From OAS926 sp035503715 (lineage in GTDB: Bacteria > Pseudomonadota > Alphaproteobacteria > Rhizobiales > Rhizobiaceae), in assembly GCA_035503715.1 (NCBI GenBank), contig DATJTE010000249.1:1-13390 (forward strand): DNA of 13,390 bases. The letters are read 5' to 3'. The notes under the pieces are model-generated. The model did not search any database. It had not been told where the DNA came from and saw nothing but the letters and a program-made list of their open reading frames with translations. Made by a program: the position numbers and the translations under genes. The stretch's first letter is position 1, and each line of letters begins with the position of its first letter. Below are positions 1-6,853 of this stretch, piece after piece.

Positions 1-1
1 G

Positions 2-523
2 TCTGACGACTTCACTTGGTTCGGTCGAAGCTTCAATGTCTTCGGGTTTCCGTTGCCGCTGCCGGTGATCATTTTTCTTGTCGTGGCGACCATCTTCCAC
101 ATCGCGTTGGGCTACACGCGCTACGGCAAGTTCACCTATGCGATCGGCGCGAACCCGCAGGCCGCGCGCGTGTCTGGCATCAACATCGGTAACCACCTGA
201 TCAAGGTCTATATGATTGCCGGCCTGCTCTCGGGTCTCGCCGGCGTCGTGACCGCCGCCCGTGCAGCATCCGGCCAGCCCGGCATGGGCGTCGCCTACGA
301 ACTCGACGCGATCGCCGCGGCCGTCATCGGCGGCACGTCGCTTGCGGGCGGCGTCGGACGCATCACAGGCACGGTGATCGGCACGATCATCCTAGGCGTC
401 ATGACCTCGGGCTTCACTTTTCTGAAGGTCGGCGCCTATTACCAGGAGATCGTGAAGGGCATCATCATCGTCACGGCGGTGGTGATCGACATGTATCGGC
501 AGCAGAGGCGGAAAACGGTTTAG
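2..523 (+). CDS. Sugar-type ABC transporter permease, C-terminal part (5' end outside window)
   Basis: Inner-membrane channel subunit of a ribose/fructose/galactose-type importer (BPD_transp_2, RbsC/FrcC/MglC group). The visible 173 residues run in frame from base 2 to the TAG at 521-523. They show hydrophobic segments (from about residue 16), the family's cytoplasmic-loop motif GANPQAARVSGI, and the highly conserved run VIGGTSLAGGVGRITGTVIG before the last membrane segments, ending in a short basic tail (RQQRRKTV). Full members are about 310-340 residues, so roughly half is missing upstream, where its ATPase and sugar-binding partners may also lie. A GC-rich stem-loop follows 43 bases after the stop. 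The family is clear; the sugar is not determinable from this fragment, though RbsC-type permeases usually serve pentoses, hexoses or polyols. Confidence 0.9.
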   Translation, partial: SDDFTWFGRSFNVFGFPLPLPVIIFLVVATIFHIALGYTRYGKFTYAIGANPQAARVSGINIGNHLIKVYMIAGLLSGLAGVVTAARAASGQPGMGVAYELDAIAAAVIGGTSLAGGVGRITGTVIGTIILGVMTSGFTFLKVGAYYQEIVKGIIIVTAVVIDMYRQQRRKTV

Positions 524-537
524 CGCCGCTCATCGAA

Positions 538-588
538 GCCGGCTGATTTCAGGCCGGCAAAGAAAAAAGCCGGCCTTCGGGCCGGCTT
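538..588 (+). terminator. Probable terminator with tandem GCCGGC stem-loops after the permease gene
   Basis: The best stem pairs AAGCCGGCC (567-575) with GGCCGGCTT (580-588) around a TTCG tetraloop. GCCGGC, itself a palindrome, occurs four times (538, 553, 569, 581), so an alternative stem 538-543/553-558 can also form. On the plus strand the stem is followed only by CTTAAG, a poor U-tract. On the minus strand it would be followed by TTTTTTCTTT. Position after the permease argues for plus-strand use; the T-run argues that it works better for minus-strand transcripts, or that its 3' T-run was lost. Confidence 0.6.
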
Positions 589-754
589 AAGTGTGCGGAC
601 GGCCGGGCTGAGGGGGTGGAATTTGACCGTCCGGGTGCTGAAACGCACGGATTTCGAAAAGGTTCCGCATTTTTGTGATAAAAATCATTCGGACGCGGCT
701 CGGGCTCAGAATCGCCAGTAATTCTACGCAAACGGCTTGAGACCAGCGCCGGGA
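589..754. other. Intergenic stretch without a gene; AT-rich inverted repeat
   Basis: I see no convincing gene here. The only structure is an AT-rich inverted repeat, ATTTTT (669-674), five bases, AAAAAT (680-685), overlapping a shorter TGAT-AAAA-ATCA symmetry. It stands out against the GC-rich surroundings and could bind a regulator, but no recognised operator consensus is matched well enough to name one. Confidence 0.35.
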
Positions 755-782
755 TTGACTATTTCGAGACCACGGCTAAAAG
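755..782 (+). promoter_or_regulatory. Candidate sigma-70 promoter for the tRNA-Gln gene
   Basis: TTGACT (755-760) matches five of six bases of the -35 consensus. It is followed by a 16-base spacer and TAAAAG (777-782), which matches four of six at -10. The bases just after the -10 (GCGGGC) are GC-rich, as is usual for stringently controlled stable-RNA promoters. The start site would lie near 789, giving a leader of about 45 bases that contains a hairpin CGCCCG-CAA-CGGGCG (806-820) before the mature tRNA. Inferred from sequence only. Confidence 0.45.
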
Positions 783-834
783 GCGGGCATCCAAGGCTGC
801 CGCTTCGCCCGCAACGGGCGTCTCAGCCGCCCAC

Positions 835-908
835 TGGGGAATAGGTTAACGGTAGACCCACGGACTCTGACTCCGTTAGTCCTGGTTCGAATCCAGGTTC
901 CCCAGCCA
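835..908 (+). tRNA. trnQ: tRNA-Gln (anticodon CUG)
   Basis: A full cloverleaf can be drawn. The acceptor stem TGGGGAA (835-841) pairs perfectly with TTCCCCA (898-904). The D-arm follows from 844, the anticodon stem is ACGGA/TCCGT around the loop CTCTGAC, and the T-arm is CTGG-TTCGAAT-CCAG. The anticodon CTG reads the glutamine codon CAG. The discriminator is G (905) and the CCA end is encoded (906-908). The weak U1-A72 pair and G73 are glutamine-tRNA identity features. It may be the organism's only CUG reader, but that needs the rest of the genome. No integrase or repeated tRNA 3' end was seen nearby. Confidence 0.97.
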
Positions 909-1074
909 ACCATTCTCGTTTTCCCTGCTCTCGCCTGCTCTCGCAAATTCATGCGTCTATTCCATGGCTTAGCCCGGCTGCCCTCTTCCCGCGATCGGTC
1001 ACTGGGAAATGCAGCGTTCAATGTTGCGCACTGCGCGTAGGCGGCGCTGGGTGCACGGTCGTTTTGATCTTTCG
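909..1074. other. Spacer between tRNA-Gln and the pseudogene; no gene seen
   Basis: No supported gene. It contains a tandem 10-base repeat, CTGCTCTCGC twice (925-944), just after the tRNA. No hairpin plus T-run that would act as a clear tRNA terminator was found; the TTTT at 919-922 is the only T-run. The right part probably merges into the untraceable N-terminus of the aldehyde dehydrogenase pseudogene. Confidence 0.4.
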
Positions 1075-2395
1075 GAAAATCGACCCGGCCTGGTGATTGG
1101 GCGAAAGCGATGAGAACTCCCACAGCGGACGCGGCGCGCTGCCGCGACCGCGCGCGCCTCCTTTCCCGCCTGGTCGCAGTCAGCTCCACTGGAACGCCAC
1201 CGCATTCTCAGGAGCGTCGCCGACAGCTGGCTACCGAGGTGGATGCGGGTCGGGCGCATGCTGGCCCGAGAGGGGGTAAGACCCTCCCGAGGCCATCGGC
1301 GAGGTAACGCGCGCCAGCCAGGTTTGCATTCTTCGCCCAGGAGTGCCTGCGCATGGCGGGTGAAAAGCTGGCTTCGGCGTGCCCCAACATTGACGTTGAT
1401 CACCCGGGAGCCGATCGGAGTCGTTGGCGTCATCACGCCATGGAACTTTCCGATAGCGCTGCCGTCGTGGAAAATCGCTGCGGCTCTGGCTTATGGCAAT
1501 TGCGTGATCTTCAAGCCCGTGGAACTGACACTCGGCTCGGCCTTCATGCTCACCGAAATGCTCGATCGGACGGGCGTACCCAGAGGTGTGTTCAATCTCA
1601 CTATGGGTGGCGGCTCGACTGTCGGCCCTGCGTTGCTGGATAGCGACGAGGTCGATGCGATCACGTTTACCGGTTCGACCGAGACCGGGCGCCGGATCAG
1701 AGGGGCAGCCGCGCACACAGGCAAGAAGGTTCAGCTCGAAATGGGCGGGAAGAACCCAACTCGCTGTCGAACGTGGGGTCAACGGCGCCTTCTTTTCAAC
1801 CGGCCAGCGACGCACTGCATCGTCTCGCCTCATCGTGACGGACGGCATTTATGATGCGTTTGTCAAAGGTGTCGTCGAGCGACTCCGGGCGCTGAAAATC
1901 GACGACGCACTGAAGGCCGGCACGGACATAGGGCCGGTCGTCGACGAGAGGCAATTGGCCAGCAATCTCCGCTATGTGCAGATCGGCAGCGACGAAGGCG
2001 CCCGGCTTGTTCATGGCGGCCAGGTGCTCAAGCGGGAGAATCCGGGATTCTATATGGAGCCCGGCATTGTTTGAAATGTCGAACGACATGCAGATCGCCC
2101 GCGAGGAGATTTTCGGCCCGGTGGCCGGCGTGGTGCGTGTGAAGAACTACGAAGAGGCATTGTCCGTTGCAAACGACACGCCATTCGGTCTATCGGCTGG
2201 CATTTGCACCTCGAGTCTTAACATGCCACTCATTTTCAAACGTAATGCGGAGGCGGGTGTGCTGATGGTCAATCTGCCCACCGCTGGTATCGATTCCACG
2301 TGCCGTTCGGCGGCCGAAAGGCTTCAAGCTTCGGCCCTAGGGAACAGGGGCGATACGCCGCCGAATTCTACACGACAGTCAGTTTCGCAGGTTGA
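1075..2395 (+). pseudogene. Aldehyde dehydrogenase pseudogene (multiple frameshifts, catalytic Cys lost)
   Basis: Conserved ALDH-superfamily blocks are spread over all three forward frames: ASFPAWSQSAPLERHRIL (from 1156), GKTLP (1275), IGEVTRAS (1295), FAQECLRMAGEKLAS (1332), TREPIGVVGVITPWNFP (from about 1405), FTGSTETGRRI, LEMGGKNP (to 1758), LAVERGVNGAFFSTGQ (1760 on), SNDMQIAREEIFGPV, and HVPFGGRKASSFGPREQG (from 2297). Frame switches fall near 1150, 1275, 1290, 1330, 1404, 1758, 2062 and 2296. At about 1758 some 10 codons between GGKNP and LAVE are missing. The catalytic cysteine codon in the GQ-R-C-T motif is CGC (Arg) at 1811-1813. The C-terminal blocks resemble alpha-ketoglutarate-semialdehyde dehydrogenases. 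Its TGA overlaps the next gene's ATG. The 5' limit is uncertain. Neighbouring genes read cleanly over kilobases, so decay is likelier than sequencing error. Confidence 0.93.
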
Positions 2396-3339
2396 TGATG
2401 CCCAAAATGAGCAAACTCGATGAAACCGCGCGCGGCGTTTACGTGATTGCCGCCACTCCGTTCGCCGACAATGGCGCGCTTGACCTGTCGAGCCTCGACA
2501 GCATGCTTGATTTCTATCTGGCGAGTGGTGTGTCGGGAATAACCGTTCTTGGCATCATGGGCGAGGCAACGAAGCTGACCGCTGAGGAGTCCAGTACGGT
2601 CGTCAGCCGTATTCTCAAGCGTCTCGACGGCAAGATCCCAGTCGTCGCGGGCGTGTCGTCGCCTGGACTTGCCGCGATGAGCGAGCTGACGAAGAGCGTC
2701 ATGGGTGAGGGCGCGGCCGGGGTCATGGTGGCGCCGCCTGGCAGTCTGCGAACAGATGCCCAGATATTCGGCTATTTTCGCTCTGTCGCCGACACGCTGG
2801 GACCGGACGTTCCTTTCGTCTTGCAGGACTACCCGTTGGTCACCGGCGTGACGATCGATGCGTCCGTGATCCGCCGCATCGTCGATGCGCTACCCACATG
2901 CGTGATGCTGAAGCATGAGGACTGGCCGGGCCTGGCCAAGATCTCCGCGCTGCGATCGGCGAGCGCGCGGGACGGCATGCGGCGCATATCCATCCTCGTC
3001 GGCAATGGCGGCCTTTTCCTTCCAGAGGAGCTCGCCCGCGGCGCCGATGGCGCGATGACCGGCTTCGCGTATCCGGAGATGATGGTGGGCGTCTGCGCTG
3101 CGCATGCCGCTGGAGATACCACGCGTGCGCGTGACCTGTTCGACGCCTACCTGCCGCTGGCGCGATACGAACAGCAGCAGGGCATTGGCCTGGCCGTCCG
3201 CAAGTATGTTCTGGCGAAGCGCGGGGCAATTGCCTCGGCGACCGTTCGAACGCCAGGTCCGAAATTGTCGAAGGAAGAGATCGACGAGATCGAACTTTTG
3301 ATCCGGCGCCAGGAAAAGCGCCTCGCGGAGCTTGGCTGA
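2395..3339 (+). CDS. DHDPS/N-acetylneuraminate-lyase family aldolase or dehydratase, substrate unknown
   Basis: A 314-residue (beta/alpha)8 class I lyase of the DapA/NanA superfamily, about the family length. Visible marks are ATPF near the N-terminus, the GxxGE loop as GIMGE (53-57), QDYP with the family Tyr at 146, and the Schiff-base Lys173 in MLKHED, 27 residues later. The two Thr of the lysine-pathway GTTGE motif are Ile and Met, and the Arg after YNVP in DapA is absent, so a role in lysine synthesis is unlikely. Related enzymes cleave or dehydrate 2-keto-3-deoxy sugar acids or deaminate hydroxyproline intermediates. The ALDH relic upstream fits a pathway ending in an aldehyde acid. Starts at 2395, 2398 or 2407 are all possible; 2395 overlaps the upstream TGA. 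The stop overlaps the SDR relic's ATG. The frame is intact although both neighbours are dead, so expression is uncertain. Confidence 0.87.
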   Translation: MMPKMSKLDETARGVYVIAATPFADNGALDLSSLDSMLDFYLASGVSGITVLGIMGEATKLTAEESSTVVSRILKRLDGKIPVVAGVSSPGLAAMSELTKSVMGEGAAGVMVAPPGSLRTDAQIFGYFRSVADTLGPDVPFVLQDYPLVTGVTIDASVIRRIVDALPTCVMLKHEDWPGLAKISALRSASARDGMRRISILVGNGGLFLPEELARGADGAMTGFAYPEMMVGVCAAHAAGDTTRARDLFDAYLPLARYEQQQGIGLAVRKYVLAKRGAIASATVRTPGPKLSKEEIDEIELLIRRQEKRLAELG

Positions 3340-3545
3340 TGGACTTTGGTCTGCAAGCAAGCGGGCGCTGGTTCTGGGCGGAAGCCGTGGCCTCGGCGCT
3401 GCGGTAACCCAATCACTGGCACATTGGCCGCTGAGGTGGCGTCGGCCGGCGTGACCGTCAACATGGTGTTGCCGGGCCGGGTTGATACGGAGCGCCGTCC
3501 GCCAGCCAGCTTGACGAGGCCGGTGCCGTCCGCAAAACATGATTG
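3339..3545 (+). pseudogene. Short-chain dehydrogenase/reductase (SDR) remnant with large internal deletion
   Basis: The ATG at 3339 overlaps the TGA of the lyase gene and opens MDFGLQ. One base appears to be missing near 3355, and the frame then continues as KRALVLGGSRGLGAAVTQSLA (3359-3419), a typical SDR nucleotide-binding start with the glycine-rich GGSRGLG. The sequence jumps at about 3420 to TLAAEVASAGVTVNMVLPGR (from 3421), a block normally found near residues 155-195. So roughly 130-145 residues are gone, including the Ser-Tyr-Lys catalytic core. A further shift separates the motif QLDEAGAVRK (about 3506-3538). The rest of the roughly 255-residue protein is absent. It resembles 3-oxoacyl-ACP-reductase-like SDRs. 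It cannot be functional. Confidence 0.88.
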
Positions 3546-3619
3546 ACAGATTGATAATCTCCGAGGATCGCGCTCGCATGCCTTCATGCTAAGGTTGCCC
3601 GGCAGCAGCGTTGGTTCCG

Positions 3620-4261
3620 ATGGCACGGAAGCTCAAAGTTTTTCAGACCTCGATCGGCTTTTTCGACTTGGCGATCGCAGCGCCTTCGATGAAGGCCGCC
3701 GCCGAGGCGTGGGGGTCTACCCCGGATATTTTCCAGCGGGGTTTTGCGAAACAGACGGACGACGCCAAAGTGGTGGAAGCGGCAATGGCGACGCCGGGCG
3801 TGGTGCTTCGACGCCCGGTCGGCACGGATGAAGGATTCGTCAAGCATGCCGCACTTCCGAAGGCTGAGGCGAAGCCGAAGGCCTCCGCCCCCAAATCAAA
3901 CGACAAGGACGCCTCGGCAAAAAAGGACAGGGAAGCTTCAGCAAAAAAAGACAAAGCAGAGGTCCTGCGGCTCAAGAGAGCAGAGGAGCGGGAGGCCCGC
4001 GAGCGCAAGGCAGAGGAAGAGCGGGAGGCCCGCGAGCGAAAGAAGGCAGATGCGGAACGTGAGCGGGCCGAGAAACGGCGCGAACAGACGGTATCGAAGA
4101 TCAACGCGGCGCTCGAGCGAGCTCGCCACGATCACGAGGAAGCGGTCAAGTCGATTAAGGAGCAACGAGAAGAATTGGACCGAGCAGAGGCACGCGAAGA
4201 TGAAAAATTGGAGCGCGCCAAGAAAGCGCATAAGGATGCGTTGAAGGACGTCGACTCCTAA
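3620..4261 (+). CDS. TolA-like charged coiled-coil protein, function unknown
   Basis: A protein of 213 residues. The first 75 or so form a small globular-looking N-terminus (MARKLKVFQTSIGFFDLAIA, then AAEAWG). From about residue 85 to the end it is almost entirely Lys, Glu, Arg, Ala and Asp and should be one long charged helix or coiled coil, with internal repeats ASAKKD (twice) and EREARERK (twice). Such proteins are often labelled TolA or cell envelope biogenesis proteins in rhizobia. I see no membrane anchor or signal peptide, unlike true TolA, so that name describes composition only. The ATG at 3620 was chosen because the conserved-looking MARKLKVFQT begins there; a TTG nine bases upstream is also open. 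No good Shine-Dalgarno is visible. It converges on the ABC operon, with 63 bases between the two stops. Confidence 0.8.
   Translation: MARKLKVFQTSIGFFDLAIAAPSMKAAAEAWGSTPDIFQRGFAKQTDDAKVVEAAMATPGVVLRRPVGTDEGFVKHAALPKAEAKPKASAPKSNDKDASAKKDREASAKKDKAEVLRLKRAEEREARERKAEEEREARERKKADAERERAEKRREQTVSKINAALERARHDHEEAVKSIKEQREELDRAEAREDEKLERAKKAHKDALKDVDS
3986..4038 (+). repeat. Exact 20-base direct repeat inside the TolA-like gene
   Basis: The 20 bases at 3986-4005 recur exactly at 4019-4038, 33 bases later, so one 11-codon unit (EREARERK plus neighbours) is duplicated in frame. A length polymorphism between strains would be expected here. Confidence 0.85.
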
Positions 4262-4269
4262 ATGAATGC

Positions 4270-4284
4270 CCGCACGCCGTGCGG
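4270..4284. terminator. Weak stem-loop between two convergent genes
   Basis: CCGCAC (4270-4275) and GTGCGG (4279-4284) form a six-base-pair stem with a three-base loop in the 63-base gap between the TolA-like gene and the ABC ATPase gene, which converge. There is no real T-run on either side (minus strand: GCATTCATTTAG). It may be a weak bidirectional terminator. Confidence 0.3.
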
Positions 4285-4324
4285 ATCGAGCAGTACCGGC
4301 CGTGTCGAGAAGCGATCGTGGCCG

Positions 4325-5962
4325 TCACCCAGAGATTTGCGGGATCTGCCAATCCTTGCCCGGCATGGCTTGGAGCAGTTGCTGTGTGTACGCGTGCTTC
4401 GGGCTGCCGAACACCTCATCCACGGCGCCGCGCTCGACGATCTCGCCATTGCTCATGACGATGATGTTGTCGCAGATCTGCGCGGCGACGCGAAGGTCGT
4501 GGGTGATGAAAAGGAGGGAGAGACCGAATTGCCGCTTGATGTCGGCGAGCAGCGTCAGCACCTCTTTCTGCACGGACACGTCGAGCGCCGAGACCGCCTC
4601 GTCGGCGATCAGGATCTTCGGCTGCACCATCAGGGCGCGGGCGATGCAGATGCGCTGGCGCTGCCCGCCGGAGAACTGCACCGGGTACCGGTCGAGCGAA
4701 TCCTCGTCCATGCGGACGATGCGCATCAATTCCCGCGCGCGCTTGAGCGCAGAGTCGCGCGCCTCACCGAAATTGATCGGACCTTCGACGAGCTGATCGC
4801 CGATGCGCCGCCGTGGGTTGAGCGAGCCGTACGGATCCTGGAAGACGATCTGGATGTTCTTGCGATGGCTGCGCAGCCGGCCGCGCGGGTGGGCCGCGAA
4901 ATCGGTATTCCCGATCCACACCTCACCGCCATCGGGATCGAGCAGGCGGATCAGGCAGCGCACCAGCGTCGTCTTGCCCGAACCGCTTTCGCCGACGATG
5001 CCGAGCGTCTCCCCGGTCTGCATGGTGAATTCGACCGGCTTGAGCGCGGCAACCTGCCTGGCCGGCTTGAACAGCGTGCGCGCTACCTGGAACGTCTTGC
5101 CGACGCCTGAGACGCGAAGCGCGATCGGCCGGGTCTCCTTCTGCGCTTGAGCGGCTGGTGTGCGGCGCGGCACCGCGTCGATCAGCAGACGGGTGTAGGG
5201 ATGCTGTGGCCGGTTGAGGATTTCGGAGGCCGGGCCTTGCTCGACGACACGCCCCCTCTGCATGACGACGACCTTGTCCGCGATCTCGGCCACCACGCTG
5301 AAATCATGCGTGACGAACATGATGCCGGCATCTCGCGCGCGGCGCAGTTCCTTGAACATATTGAGGATCTGCGCCTGCGTGGTCACGTCAAGCGCGGTGG
5401 TGGGCTCATCGGCGATCAGCAGGCGCGGGCCAAGAGCAAGCGCCATGGCGATCACGATCCGCTGGCGCTGACCGCCCGAGAGCTGGTGCGGATAGCTCTG
5501 GTGGATGCGCTCGGCATCGGCGAGCTTGACCTCCCGCAACAGGTCCAGCGTCCGCGCGCGGCGGTCGGCGCGCGAGATGCGCGTATGAGCGGCAAAGACT
5601 TCTTCGATCTGGTCGCCCACCGTGTAGCAGGGGTTCAGCGCCGTCATCGGCTCCTGGAAAATCATCGCCATCTCGCTGCCGCGCAGCCTGGCGTGATCCT
5701 TTTCGGGCAGCTTTAGCAGGTCGCTGCCGCCGAACAGTATCTGGCCCGACGTGGCGCGCAGCGTCTTCGGCAACAGTCCCATGGTGGTGAAGGAGGTGAT
5801 CGACTTGCCCGATCCGCTCTCGCCGACAATGCAGACGATCTCGTTCGGCATGACGTCGAGGCTAAGCCCCTCGACGGCGAATGGCCGGTCGCCGCCCTGC
5901 GGCAGAGCGACGGACAGGTCCCGGATGGAGAGGACGGGAGACGCCGGCTGAAGCTCGGTCAA
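4325..5962 (-). CDS. Peptide-type ABC transporter ATPase, two fused OppD/OppF-like domains
   Basis: A 545-residue cytoplasmic ATPase carrying both nucleotide-binding domains of a dipeptide/oligopeptide importer in one chain, as in GsiA and YejF-type proteins. Domain 1 has Walker A GESGSGKS (47-54), signature LSGGQ (161-165) and Walker B LLIADEP. Domain 2 has Walker A GESGSGKTT (from 324), signature FSGGQ (430-434) and ILIADEAVSALD. Both halves keep the downstream His-switch context (FVTHD, FITHD), so both sites look active. The best start is the TTG at 5962-5960: it has a strong GGAGGG six bases upstream and a four-base overlap (TTGA) with the permease stop, and the protein then begins MTELQPASPVLSIRDL as expected. 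Upstream in-frame residues lie inside the permease gene and look non-native. It is the last gene of the minus-strand cluster. Confidence 0.95.
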   Translation of the reverse strand: MTELQPASPVLSIRDLSVALPQGGDRPFAVEGLSLDVMPNEIVCIVGESGSGKSITSFTTMGLLPKTLRATSGQILFGGSDLLKLPEKDHARLRGSEMAMIFQEPMTALNPCYTVGDQIEEVFAAHTRISRADRRARTLDLLREVKLADAERIHQSYPHQLSGGQRQRIVIAMALALGPRLLIADEPTTALDVTTQAQILNMFKELRRARDAGIMFVTHDFSVVAEIADKVVVMQRGRVVEQGPASEILNRPQHPYTRLLIDAVPRRTPAAQAQKETRPIALRVSGVGKTFQVARTLFKPARQVAALKPVEFTMQTGETLGIVGESGSGKTTLVRCLIRLLDPDGGEVWIGNTDFAAHPRGRLRSHRKNIQIVFQDPYGSLNPRRRIGDQLVEGPINFGEARDSALKRARELMRIVRMDEDSLDRYPVQFSGGQRQRICIARALMVQPKILIADEAVSALDVSVQKEVLTLLADIKRQFGLSLLFITHDLRVAAQICDNIIVMSNGEIVERGAVDEVFGSPKHAYTQQLLQAMPGKDWQIPQISG

Positions 5963-6852
5963 TTGCGTCCCTCCGGCGCGGTGATGTCGCGGACGCCGTC
6001 GCCGAACATGTTGATCGACACGACGACCAGGAAGAGAGCGACGCCGGGAATGGCGATCAGCCACGGCTGAAAGAGCAGCATCTCCTTGCCTTCGGAGATC
6101 ATCAGTCCCCAAGACGGCGTCGGCGGACGCACACCCAGGCCGAGGAACGAAAGCGAGGCCTCGAGCAGGATCGCGTGCGCCATTTCAAGCGTCGCGATGA
6201 CGATGAGCTGGCTCATCACATTGGGCAGGATATCCTTCACCAGAATGCGGGGCAGGCTTGCGCCGAGCACCTCGGCCGCCGCGACATACTCCATGCTTCT
6301 CACCTGCTTGGTGGCGGTGCGCAGCACGACGGCGAAACGGTCCCACAGCAGGAGTCCGAGCACCGTCATCATGACGATGAGCGAACCGCCGAGCAGCGCG
6401 ACGACGGCCAGCGCAACCAGAACCACCGGCATGGCGAGCCGGACGGAGATCAGGAAGGTGACCGCCGCGTCGACTTTGCCACCGAAATATCCCCCGACGA
6501 TTCCCAGCGTCGAGCCGATGACGGCCGAGATGAAGGCCGTCACGAAGCCAATCATCAGGGAGATGCGCGCACCGTACAGAAGGCGCGAGAGATAGTCCCG
6601 GCCAAGCGCGTCCGTCCCGAGCGGATGTTCCCAGGTACCACCGAGAAATACCGGGGGGATCATACGGGCGAGCAGGTCCTGACGATAAGGGTCATGCGGC
6701 GCGACAAGCGGCGCGAAGACGGCGAGCAACACGATGATAGTGAGCACGGATGCTCCGAAGACCAGCCCCTTGTGATGCCATGCCCGGCGCCAGAACTGCT
6801 GGCGCGGGGTAAGGCGGCCCGGAACTGCGGGTGCTGCTGCTTGCATACTCAT
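5959..6852 (-). CDS. Peptide-type ABC transporter permease, DppC/OppC-like
   Basis: A 297-residue inner-membrane subunit. The order of features is typical: a short cytoplasmic N-terminus, a membrane segment at about 31-52, the conserved periplasmic stretch HPLGTDALGRD (76-86), then five further hydrophobic segments, with the EAA-type loop that contacts the ATPase at about 189-211 (VLGASLPRILVKDILPN). It ends with the family's final MFGDGVRD. The ATG at 6852 lies one base after the stop of the DppB-like gene (TGAGATG), favouring translational coupling. A second ATG two codons later (6846) is nearly as good. A longer reading from 6888 would overlap the upstream gene by 35 bases and begins with an atypical sequence. 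It pairs with the DppB-like subunit to form the channel. Confidence 0.95.
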   Translation of the reverse strand: MSMQAAAPAVPGRLTPRQQFWRRAWHHKGLVFGASVLTIIVLLAVFAPLVAPHDPYRQDLLARMIPPVFLGGTWEHPLGTDALGRDYLSRLLYGARISLMIGFVTAFISAVIGSTLGIVGGYFGGKVDAAVTFLISVRLAMPVVLVALAVVALLGGSLIVMMTVLGLLLWDRFAVVLRTATKQVRSMEYVAAAEVLGASLPRILVKDILPNVMSQLIVIATLEMAHAILLEASLSFLGLGVRPPTPSWGLMISEGKEMLLFQPWLIAIPGVALFLVVVSINMFGDGVRDITAPEGRN

Positions 6853-6853
6853 C

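Noticed and set aside
925..944. Tandem CTGCTCTCGC repeat after the tRNA as start of an array
   Set aside because: Only two adjacent copies and no spacers; too short to mean more than slippage.
2395..3339. Lyase gene as dapA of lysine synthesis
   Set aside because: The GTTGE threonines and the substrate-binding Arg are replaced, and the context is catabolic.
835..3545. tRNA-Gln as the attachment site of a genomic island
   Set aside because: No integrase, no repeat of the tRNA 3' end and no composition change seen; the decayed genes are an ordinary metabolic operon.
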